Shown here one piece after another: positions 35,044 to 42,097 of a stretch of 64,000 bases of DNA. Position 1 is the first letter of the stretch, and each line of letters starts with the position of its first letter. The notes beneath the pieces were generated by a model that did no database searches, had not been told where the DNA came from, and saw only the letters and a program-made list of their open reading frames with translations. This DNA comes from Gynurincola endophyticus. GTDB taxonomy: Bacteria > Bacteroidota > Bacteroidia > Chitinophagales > Chitinophagaceae. Where the stretch lies: contig NZ_RCWL01000009.1 of assembly GCF_003991195.1 (NCBI RefSeq), forward strand, positions 1-64,000, read 5' to 3'. Position numbers and translations under genes: made by a program.

Positions 35044-36741
35044 ATGAGCAATACAGTTTTGCCGTTATTTGAAGATCCGCAAGTGGAGCAATTCACCGAA
35101 AAACTTTGGTGGAAAAACGAAGAAAGTGAGGCAGTTTTAAACAGAGGCTACCTGTTGAAAGGGGAGTCTGTGGAAGGCGCAATTGAAAGAGTATGTGAAG
35201 CAGCAGCAAAGCGATTGTTCAGACCTGAGTTGAAGGAAGCTTTTCTGGAAATGATTGAACGCGGCTGGATGAGCCTTAGTTCTCCCATTTGGGCAAACAT
35301 GGGTACCGAAAGAGGTTTACCTATCTCTTGCTTCAACGTGCACGTTCCTGATAATATCGAAGGAATTACTCATAAACTCGGTGAAGTGATCATGCAAACA
35401 AAAATTGGTGGAGGTACATCCGCTTATTTTGGTGACCTGAGATCACGCGGTGCTGCCGTTACCGATAATGGTAAATCAAGTGGTGCCGTAAGCTTTATGC
35501 GTTTATTCGATACTGCAATGGATACCATTTCTCAAGGTGGTGTGAGGAGAGGAGCATTCGCTGCTTATCTGGATATTGACCACGATGACATCGAAGAGTT
35601 CTTAAAAATTAAAGATATCGGTCACCCGATTCAAAACCTTTTCTTTGCTGTGTGTGTACCGGATTACTGGATGCAGGACATGGTAGAAGGGGATATGAAA
35701 AAGCGTGAAATCTGGGCCAAAGTATTACAAAGCCGCCAGGAAAAAGGCTTACCGTATATTTTCTTCTCTGACAATGTAAACAGACAAAAACCACAAGTAT
35801 ATAAAGATGCGAATCTGCGTATCAATGCTTCTAATCTTTGTTCTGAAATTATGTTGCCTTCAACAGAAGACGAATCGTTCATCTGTTGTTTATCATCAAT
35901 GAACCTCGAGTTATATGATGAGTGGAAAGATACAGACGCGGTTAAGCTGGCTATTTATTTCCTGGATGCAGTATTGCAGGAATTTATTGCAAAAACAGAA
36001 GGTAATCACTACCTGGCATCTGCCAATAAATTTGCTAAACGTCACAGAGCATTAGGCTTGGGCGTATTAGGATGGCACTCGTATTTACAGAAGAATATGA
36101 TTCCTTTTGAAGGAATGCGTGCTAAACAATTAACCAACGAAATTTTCAAAAACATTCGTGAAAAGGCTGACAAAGCATCACGAGAGTTGGCGACTATTTA
36201 TGGCGAACCTGATTTGTTGAAAGGATACGGTTTACGCAACACTACTTTATTAGCCGTTGCACCGACAACTTCTTCATCAGCGATTTTAGGACAAACCTCA
36301 CCGGGCATCGAGCCTTACGCATCCAACTATTACAAAGTAGGTTTATCGAAAGGTAACTTTATGCGTAAGAATAAATATTTGCGTCAGTTATTAGAAGAGA
36401 GAAAGCAGGACAATGAGGATACCTGGCGTTCAATTATGCTGAACCACGGAAGTGTGCAGCATCTGGATTTCTTAACCGAGAATGAAAAAGATGTATTTAA
36501 AACATTCAAAGAAATCTCTCAGTTAGAAATTGTACAACAAGCATCTATTCGTCAGAAATATATTGATCAGGGGCAGAGCTTAAACCTGAACATTCCGTCA
36601 AACCTTCCGGTAAGAGATGTAAACAAACTTACCATTGAAGCCTGGCAGTTAGGCATTAAAGCTTTGTATTACCAACGTAGCCAGTCGGTAGCGAAAGAAA
36701 TGGTAACGAACCTGGTAAACTGTAAATCTTGCGAAGCGTAA
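35044..36741 (+). CDS. nrdA: Class I ribonucleotide reductase, large (alpha) subunit, short form
   Basis: The 565-residue catalytic subunit is much shorter than E. coli NrdA (761). It lacks the N-terminal ATP-cone and starts almost at the barrel. Catalytic residues are all there: PISCFNV (redox cysteine), NLCSEIMLPS (Asn-x-Cys-x-Glu), ICCLSSMNL (partner cysteine), the double tyrosine in GIKALYYQRSQ, and the CxxC tail NCKSCEA for re-reduction. Substrate-specificity loops (SGAVSFMRLFDTAMDTISQGGVRRG) are conserved. With no ATP-cone in either subunit, overall activity would not be switched off by dATP in the classical way. It forms an operon with nrdB and ends at the terminator at 36821. Confidence 0.95.
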   Translation: MSNTVLPLFEDPQVEQFTEKLWWKNEESEAVLNRGYLLKGESVEGAIERVCEAAAKRLFRPELKEAFLEMIERGWMSLSSPIWANMGTERGLPISCFNVHVPDNIEGITHKLGEVIMQTKIGGGTSAYFGDLRSRGAAVTDNGKSSGAVSFMRLFDTAMDTISQGGVRRGAFAAYLDIDHDDIEEFLKIKDIGHPIQNLFFAVCVPDYWMQDMVEGDMKKREIWAKVLQSRQEKGLPYIFFSDNVNRQKPQVYKDANLRINASNLCSEIMLPSTEDESFICCLSSMNLELYDEWKDTDAVKLAIYFLDAVLQEFIAKTEGNHYLASANKFAKRHRALGLGVLGWHSYLQKNMIPFEGMRAKQLTNEIFKNIREKADKASRELATIYGEPDLLKGYGLRNTTLLAVAPTTSSSAILGQTSPGIEPYASNYYKVGLSKGNFMRKNKYLRQLLEERKQDNEDTWRSIMLNHGSVQHLDFLTENEKDVFKTFKEISQLEIVQQASIRQKYIDQGQSLNLNIPSNLPVRDVNKLTIEAWQLGIKALYYQRSQSVAKEMVTNLVNCKSCEA

Positions 36742-36820
36742 TAATATTTGAAACTATGACCAACCAACCAACAATTTAATCTGTATCGGCTTGGAAACAT
36801 GTACTCGTAGTGAAAATGCT

Positions 36821-36857
36821 AAAAGCGGCTGATTCGAAATGAATCTGCCGCTTTTTT
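36821..36857. terminator. Bidirectional terminator between nrdA and the DinB-like gene
   Basis: AAAAGCGGCTGATTC (36821-36835) pairs with GAATCTGCCGCTTTTTT (36841-36857) with one internal mismatch. It has an A-run on one side and a T-run on the other, so it can serve both convergent genes. Confidence 0.85.
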
Positions 36858-36881
36858 AATACAGCGGCTGAAATAATTATG

Positions 36882-37379
36882 TTAAATAGAAACGATATGG
36901 TATTGTCGTAAAAGTTTGATGGTAATACCTATTTGTCCGAGATGATACAGGTCGTGGTGGATGAGTCCTTCAATCAGGAATTTGAACTGATATCCGTCTT
37001 TATAATAATTTTCCAGAAAGGAGTCGTCTTTATCTTTGATCAGTTCAATCAGATCAGCTGCACTTTTAAAGAAGTCTGCTTTTAATTGTTCCCATCCGAT
37101 TGCTTTCAATTGTTCATTGGTTCTCCAGTTATCCGGACTTTCCACTGTCAGAGTAGAAGGTTCATTTCTCAGCTTTTTAATACTTTCAGAGCGCCAGATC
37201 TGTACGTGGGCGAGTAGTTCGGCCACGCTGTGTATTTCCGGAATAGGGCGTGCAAAAGCTTGTTCGGGGCTGATCTGGTCGATTTTCTTCTGAAAGCTCT
37301 CATCGAGCCAGTTTTCCTGATCCTGAATGTCAATAAATTGTTCTATAATGTTCTGAATCAATACATTATTCTTATTCAT
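36882..37379 (-). CDS. DinB/YfiT-family putative metal-dependent protein
   Basis: A 165-residue four-helix-bundle protein. The DinB_2 pattern is seen in SVAELLAHVQIWRSES and GLIHHDLYHLGQI, giving the three histidines that bind a metal in this superfamily. Members transfer thiols (such as bacillithiol) or act in damage responses, and most have no assigned reaction. I chose ATG 37379 (MNKNNVLIQN) because the 21 codons upstream form an unlike hydrophobic lead. It is the last gene before the accessory island to the right. Confidence 0.85.
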   Translation of the reverse strand: MNKNNVLIQNIIEQFIDIQDQENWLDESFQKKIDQISPEQAFARPIPEIHSVAELLAHVQIWRSESIKKLRNEPSTLTVESPDNWRTNEQLKAIGWEQLKADFFKSAADLIELIKDKDDSFLENYYKDGYQFKFLIEGLIHHDLYHLGQIGITIKLLRQYHIVSI

Positions 37380-38046
37380 ATGGATAAAAACTTTAAGTGG
37401 AATACCTGATATAATTGAAAATTTGATAAATCGGAATATCAATGTCCGGTTAATTCAAATAAAAGCAATTTGAGTGGGTAAAGCAAATACATTCTAATAA
37501 AGAATTCAGAATACCGGATAAATAAAGGCGGCGAATAACTTGAGGTGGATTGGTTTTGTTTGGATGAAATGAAAATGAATAACTAAGTACTAAGTAGGTG
37601 ATGTGCAAAGACGATGATAGTTTAAGATAGTAGCAGTGAAACGGGGTATTCAGTGATATGGAGTAGAAACTAGTTATTTCGTAAATAATCTATTTAACAT
37701 AATATAAATTATAAGTAATTTATAAATAATAATTGAGTCTCTGGTTAGCCGGATTTCAAATGATTTACAGGCAGACAATGTGATTTTATAAAGACTGAGA
37801 TCATCTTAATTATTGGGGATCTCGCCAGGATATTATTTATTAAACTTTTGCTGAACCGTTAATAATCAACAGTGATGCTAAAATCACATAGATATGGTTT
37901 TCCGTAAAATTTATTTCGACTATTGATATAAGTTTGATTATAGTCAAAAATTTTGTGTAGAAGTAAGTTGGGTAGCCTATTTACTAAATAATTAATATAT
38001 TACACTAAGACGGCTTTCTTATTGAATTAAATTGTGACTGTAATGA
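37380..38046. other. Long AT-rich intergenic region at the left edge of the accessory island
   Basis: About 670 bases with stops in all frames and no terminator or tRNA visible. Composition turns clearly AT-rich compared with nrdA. I see no direct repeat that matches the region before acnB, so no attachment site can be claimed. Confidence 0.55.
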
Positions 38047-38451
38047 ATAAAAGATTCCCGGTTTAATCAAATCTATACATTTAATAAACGTTGCCTCGAA
38101 ATACTGGGCATCAAGCAGTATGCATTCGCTTATGAGTTGGGTGACGACTGGAACCAGCAAAAAATATCGCTCCTGGAACAGAAAGAAACCGTTGAGCCCG
38201 CCCTACTCCAAGAGGTAGCCCGTATTTTAAAGTTCCCGGTTGAGCTCTTTAGTACTTTTAATGAAGATCAGCCGGTGAATATTGTTAGGAATACATTTAC
38301 CGATAGTTTCAACGATAGCAAAAATGCTTTTGCTTCTTATAATAATTGCACATTCAATCCTCTCGATAAAATGGTTGAGCTGTATGAACGTATGCTCCGG
38401 CAGCAAAAGGAAATGATTGAGAAGCTGGAGAAGTTGATTGAAAAGAAGTAA
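38047..38451 (+). pseudogene. XRE-type regulator lacking a proper start (truncated or alternative start)
   Basis: The frame from 38047 reads through an XRE helix-turn-helix (CLEILGIKQYAFAYELGDDWNQQKISLLEQKETVEPALLQEVARILKFP), then a variable middle and a C-terminal coiled coil (MVELYERMLRQQKEMIEKLEKLIEKK). Relatives in this phylum carry an ATG and about ten more residues before the helix. Here two stops (38041-38046) precede the frame and no ATG exists upstream of the helix. The only early start would be TTG 38137, which would remove the first helices. It may thus be a decayed regulator, or use a rare start codon. It opens the island and might once have controlled the genes that follow. Confidence 0.7.
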
Positions 38452-38473
38452 ATGAACCTTAAAATTCACCTTA

Positions 38474-38899
38474 ATGTATTGGAGTACAGTCTTAGATCAC
38501 TTTGAACGAGAACATTACTTTGTGAATGGTTTAACTATTCCCTTCATTATTGGTTCAAGAACAATTTTAGAGCCTGATGAACCGATACAATCAATTAACG
38601 AACTATTTGCAGACATCTTGAAGTCGGACTGTTATGTTCAGGTTCTAAAATGTGACTGGATCGGTGAATATGTATTTAGATTATCAAACAAAGCAACACA
38701 GGATATATATGGAGGTTTTGATAACATAGTGGTGATTGACGATTCATTTCCTAATGCTACATGCTCTGCAGACGTCATAACAACTCTTGAAAATCGATAT
38801 ACTAAATTCATTGAAGCAGAAAAATACTCTTGGATAGATGGTGATTGGCAAAAATTTTCTAACGAAATTGATCTGCCAAGACTTAACGAAATTAATTAA
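38474..38899 (+). CDS. Hypothetical protein, 141 residues
   Basis: I do not recognise this protein. It is soluble, acidic and rich in aromatic residues (MYWSTVLDHFEREHYFVNG, CDWIGEYVFRLSNKATQDIYGGFDNIVVIDDSFP), with no signal peptide or catalytic motif visible. It starts 22 bases after the XRE frame and ends 31 bases before the DUF5343 gene, so it is probably part of one transcript with the DUF5343-HEPN pair. A small regulatory or antitoxin-like role would fit the context, but nothing in the sequence proves it. Confidence 0.6.
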   Translation: MYWSTVLDHFEREHYFVNGLTIPFIIGSRTILEPDEPIQSINELFADILKSDCYVQVLKCDWIGEYVFRLSNKATQDIYGGFDNIVVIDDSFPNATCSADVITTLENRYTKFIEAEKYSWIDGDWQKFSNEIDLPRLNEIN

Positions 38900-38930
38900 C
38901 CTAACATACAAAACTAAATTTCTACGACAT

Positions 38931-39569
38931 ATGGCTGCTGATATACCTTATATGAATGCTCCCGGCTCAATCGGAAAGATTCTCGATAAAATTAAAGAAG
39001 CCAGTACACCTGAAACCTTTAGCCAAGATTTTTTAAAAACTAAATTGGGCTTTAATGGAGGAAATTATTTGACGTTTATTCCTTGGGCAAAGAAAGCTGG
39101 ACTTGTCAATAGTGATGGTACACCAACAAACCTTTATAAACAATTCAGAAATCCAGCAACATCAGGGAAAAGCCTAGCTATTGCAATAAAACAAGCATAT
39201 AGTGAGTTGTTCTCGCGTAATGAATATGCTAACGAATTAGACAAAAAAGCTTTCAAAGGGCTTGTGATGGAATCCACTGGGGAAGCTCATGATTCTAAGA
39301 AAGTTGAAAATATTGTTTCTACTTTCTTTAATGCCAAAGCCTTAGCAGACTTCAATCCAACTCCAGACAGTAAAGCTGAAGAAAAACCAAAGGAGAATGA
39401 ACCAGAACGAAAATCTCAAGAATTATCGTCTCACTCCTCTTTCCAACCACATAAGCAAAGAAGTATTGGTTTGAACTATACCATAAATCTAGTTTTGCCG
39501 AAAACAGATGATCCTGCAATTTTCAACGCCATATTCAAATCATTAAAAGAAAATTTGCTCAATGATTAA
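38931..39569 (+). CDS. DUF5343 protein, partner of the HEPN protein
   Basis: The 212-residue protein matches my knowledge of the DUF5343 pattern: PYMNAPGSIGKILDKIKEASTPETFSQDFLKTKLGFNGG, FIPWAKKAGLVNSDGTPTNLYKQFRNPATSGKSLA, LFSRNEYANELDKKAFKGLVMESTG. The first 140 residues look like winged-helix DNA- or RNA-binding repeats. A charged linker (residues 145-180) leads to a small C-terminal beta segment (IGLNYTINLVLP...IFNAIFKSLKENL). I start it at ATG 38931; an in-frame ATG at 38838 lies inside the upstream gene. It overlaps the HEPN gene by eight bases, so the two are translationally coupled and likely act as a pair. Confidence 0.8.
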   Translation: MAADIPYMNAPGSIGKILDKIKEASTPETFSQDFLKTKLGFNGGNYLTFIPWAKKAGLVNSDGTPTNLYKQFRNPATSGKSLAIAIKQAYSELFSRNEYANELDKKAFKGLVMESTGEAHDSKKVENIVSTFFNAKALADFNPTPDSKAEEKPKENEPERKSQELSSHSSFQPHKQRSIGLNYTINLVLPKTDDPAIFNAIFKSLKENLLND

Positions 39570-40149
39570 TACCGATATTGAATCTAAGATAAGGCTCTTC
39601 ACGTTGGCTAATTCGCTTACAGAAAATTGTTTGGATAGAGTTGAATCTGAATTAAGAGTTGACTTAGGTCGAAAAGAAGTAGTCGAAATTAAAAGAAAAG
39701 ATTATTATCTGCAATTCAATGCCGATTTCAGAAAAGAGGCAAAAGAAATGGCAGAACATTACGAGATATTCTATTGCTTAGAAAGATCTATCAGAGCGTT
39801 AGTGGTTCAATTAATGCAAGAAGAATATGGCGACAATTGGTGGGACTTAAAAGTTCCCCCCGCAATTAAAACAAATGTTGACAATAACATGAACAGAGAA
39901 GCAGAATCTGGGTTTACGCAACGTTCTGAAAAGAAAATTGACTACACAACTTTTGGAGAATTGGGGCAAATAGTTTCGGGAAATTGGACAGCATTTGATG
40001 ACTTATTCAAAAACTCAAGAGCCTTTCAAAAAATTATGACAAGTCTAAATCTACTTAGAGGTCCTATCGCTCATTGCTGTCCTTTGGCTGAAGACGAGAT
40101 TGTAAGATTAGAGATAACAGTGAAAGACTGGTTTAGGTTAATGGAATAA
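39562..40149 (+). CDS. Swt1-like HEPN protein, putative RNase toxin
   Basis: The 195-residue protein is all-helical. In its last third it has LRGPIAHCCPL, which gives the HEPN active-site motif Arg-x4-His (Arg166, His171) followed by helices as in Swt1-type HEPN domains (DEIVRLEITVKDWFRLME). HEPN domains are RNases widespread in toxin-antitoxin and abortive-infection systems. The gene overlaps the DUF5343 gene by eight bases. The pair is a plausible toxin-antitoxin or Abi module with HEPN as effector and DUF5343 as sensor or neutraliser; that division of work is inference. Confidence 0.8.
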   Translation: MINTDIESKIRLFTLANSLTENCLDRVESELRVDLGRKEVVEIKRKDYYLQFNADFRKEAKEMAEHYEIFYCLERSIRALVVQLMQEEYGDNWWDLKVPPAIKTNVDNNMNREAESGFTQRSEKKIDYTTFGELGQIVSGNWTAFDDLFKNSRAFQKIMTSLNLLRGPIAHCCPLAEDEIVRLEITVKDWFRLME

Positions 40150-40200
40150 ATAAAAGTTATCAAGACTCCAAGCCCACCAACCACCCCAAATTTTACTTTT

Positions 40201-40240
40201 CACATTAGTGATGTTTTGAGGCACATTGTGTATAATTAGG
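40201..40240 (+). repeat. 3' cassette repeat, copy 1 (after the HEPN gene)
   Basis: A 40-base segment 52 bases behind the HEPN stop codon matches 41431-41470 at 33 of 40 positions; the core GGCACATTGTG-Y-ATAATTAGG is nearly exact. GGCAC here can pair with GTGCC at 40242-40246, followed by TTTT, so this copy may also act as a terminator. Confidence 0.7.
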
Positions 40241-40298
40241 GGTGCCTTTTGATCTTTCCGTATATTATTCAAGCTATTAATGCTATTGTCACCCTAGT

Positions 40299-41378
40299 AT
40301 GAAGATAAAAAACATTGCCTGTAACCTAATTTATAATAACGGAGATGAAGATATATATGTCGGCTTCAAAGGAAGATGCGACATTCAAAATATTATTTAT
40401 AATGTAGAGTTTGATAAGGGTAGATGGTGTAGCCAGTCTCAGTGTTCGTGCAGGCAGTTCTATAATCGAGGATTTATAGGTGATATTCTGGAATTTCCGT
40501 GTAATGAGAGTGCGCTCTTTGCCAAATGGAAATGGAACCCTGGATACGAGTTTAAAACAGATAAGCCTTTTCGCATTCTTAATTCCGGTGCTGATAAAAT
40601 AGCTGTTTTAACAACTCGATTTCCACACAGTCCGGAAAGTGAACGAAAGATCATTGGATTTCTCAAAATAAAGAGCATACTAAATGAACACGAAGTTGTA
40701 GCAGCGGAAGAACAAAGCTTGCGATTATCAAAAGATGAAGCTTCAGAGCTAAATTTCTGGAATTACCATAGAAATGACAAAAGTTCGACACCGATGTGGC
40801 GGCAAGGTAGATTTAGATATTTAGAAGATTTACAAGTAGCAGCCATACTTCATGACTTAAGGGATATTGTCCAAAATGAAACGACACAATCAATGATCGC
40901 AAATATCATTGAAACGGACTTTCCAGAGTTTTCCATTTCAAGACCTATGGTCAACGGAGCGCTAAATGAAAAAGTTGTAAAGAGAACTTTGTTAAGGAGA
41001 AAATATGGCAAGGGTGGAGAAAGCCTAGAACATAAAAGACTTAAAGAATATATTGCTAACCATCCTGAAGTTATCCTGATCGATAAAACTGAGGTTAAAG
41101 CTTATCTCGAGCATCCTTATCTCTCTGGAGATTTGGTTGATATTCTTTTTGAACCTCAACAAAAAGGGGTAAATAACATAGTAGTAGAAATTGAGCTTGA
41201 TAATGTAGAACCTGGAATTCATCAAGTGATTAAGTATAGAGCTTTAAGATGTGCCCAGCTCGGATTTGTATTAAACGATGAAAGAGTAAAAGCTGTAGTG
41301 GTTGCATGGAAATTTAAAGAATCAGAAAAGGAACTTTGCAGAAAATATGATATAGACTTTTTTGAAATAAAAATATAG
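40299..41378 (+). CDS. Predicted PD-(D/E)XK nuclease-like protein with N-terminal cysteine cluster
   Basis: A 359-residue protein in two parts. Residues 1-60 hold a cysteine group (WCSQSQCSCRQF, with more cysteines before and after) that may bind zinc. From about residue 240 (GESLEHKRLKEYIANHPEV) the chain looks like a restriction-endonuclease fold: GDLVDILFE with Asp281, then VVVEIELDN with Glu297 and Glu299, and Gln/Lys-Tyr-Arg on the next helix (HQVIKYRALRCAQ). This fits Asp-x(n)-Glu-x-Glu, a variant of PD-(D/E)XK. It may be a nuclease of a defence system; no methylase is adjacent. The function is inferred from the motif alone. Confidence 0.6.
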   Translation: MKIKNIACNLIYNNGDEDIYVGFKGRCDIQNIIYNVEFDKGRWCSQSQCSCRQFYNRGFIGDILEFPCNESALFAKWKWNPGYEFKTDKPFRILNSGADKIAVLTTRFPHSPESERKIIGFLKIKSILNEHEVVAAEEQSLRLSKDEASELNFWNYHRNDKSSTPMWRQGRFRYLEDLQVAAILHDLRDIVQNETTQSMIANIIETDFPEFSISRPMVNGALNEKVVKRTLLRRKYGKGGESLEHKRLKEYIANHPEVILIDKTEVKAYLEHPYLSGDLVDILFEPQQKGVNNIVVEIELDNVEPGIHQVIKYRALRCAQLGFVLNDERVKAVVVAWKFKESEKELCRKYDIDFFEIKI

Positions 41379-41430
41379 AGCTATGCGGCTTCGTCGCTCC
41401 AACACTCTTCCCATTCTACACCTTCCTTCT

Positions 41431-41470
41431 CACATTAAAGACATTGTAAGGCACATTGTGCATAATTAGG
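41431..41470 (+). repeat. 3' cassette repeat, copy 2 (after the PD-(D/E)XK gene)
   Basis: Matches 40201-40240 (33 of 40) and again lies 53 bases behind a stop codon. It runs straight into the GC-richer, structured segment 41471-41580. Confidence 0.7.
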
Positions 41471-41580
41471 GCATGTCCCCTACCCGGCTGCACGGCCATT
41501 TCGGTGCGGGGTACGATAATAATTTTCCAAGCAGCCGTTCAGGAGTCGGGCTATCCGCTGCCATCCTGACGCTTGGCTTT
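41471..41580. ncRNA. Candidate structured RNA or mobile-element-derived element
   Basis: This segment is clearly more GC-rich than its surroundings and has nested helices. CCAAGC (41527-41532) pairs with GCTTGG (41571-41576), and inside it TCAGGA (41539-41544) pairs with TCCTGA (41564-41569). GCAGC (41531) can pair with GCTGC (41557) as an alternative. The left part has TACCCG facing CGGGGTA and GCAC facing GTGC. From memory, GGGCTATCCGC-type sequences recur near mobilisation genes of Bacteroidota, which I cannot verify here. The strand is uncertain. Confidence 0.45.
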
Positions 41581-41767
41581 TGGTTAGTACAAAGCACTAA
41601 AAATGATGCTATGTATCCAACATGGTAAATATGTTTTAAAGACTTACATATGTAAATTACCCGTACTTTACCGGATTTTTTGTAACTTCCAATTCATAAA
41701 AAAGAATGAATCTGCTTCAGCTTTCATGAATTTAATTTGTGGTAAATTCGAAATTTAATTACTACCA

Positions 41768-42097
41768 ATGACTGATATTGAAGAACTTATAAGCGATTTG
41801 ATACATTTTCGAAACGAGCGGGATTGGGAACAGTTTCACAATCCTAAAGACTTGGCGCTGGCCATTAATATAGAGGCTGGCGAACTGCTGGAGCTTTATC
41901 TCTGGAAGAACGCAGAAGAGGCTAACGTAGAAAAAGTAAAGGAAGAGCTGGCCGATATTTTGTCTTTTGCGTTGCTGCTGGCTGATAAATATAAGCTAGA
42001 TGTAAAACAGATCGTTCAGGAAAAAATCCGTAGAAATGGAGAAAAATACCCGGTAAGCAAAGCCAAAGGAACAGCTAAGAAGTATGATGAACTATGA
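41768..42097 (+). CDS. MazG-like nucleotide pyrophosphohydrolase
   Basis: A 109-residue all-alpha NTP pyrophosphohydrolase. The metal-binding pattern is visible: INIEAGELLELYLW (Glu-x2-Glu) and VKEELADILSFALLLADKY (Glu...Asp), as in MazG and small dCTPase-like enzymes that hydrolyse NTPs or dNTPs to monophosphates. Its stop codon overlaps the start of the large helicase-nuclease gene (ATGA, four bases), so the two form a translationally coupled pair. In a defence setting a MazG enzyme could deplete nucleotides or remove modified ones. The start at 41768 gives the usual length. Confidence 0.9.
   Translation: MTDIEELISDLIHFRNERDWEQFHNPKDLALAINIEAGELLELYLWKNAEEANVEKVKEELADILSFALLLADKYKLDVKQIVQEKIRRNGEKYPVSKAKGTAKKYDEL

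Noticed and set aside
38452-38505. 17-codon frame starting at ATG 38452 directly behind the XRE frame
   Set aside because: Too short and overlapping the start of the 141-residue gene; no evidence for a leader peptide.
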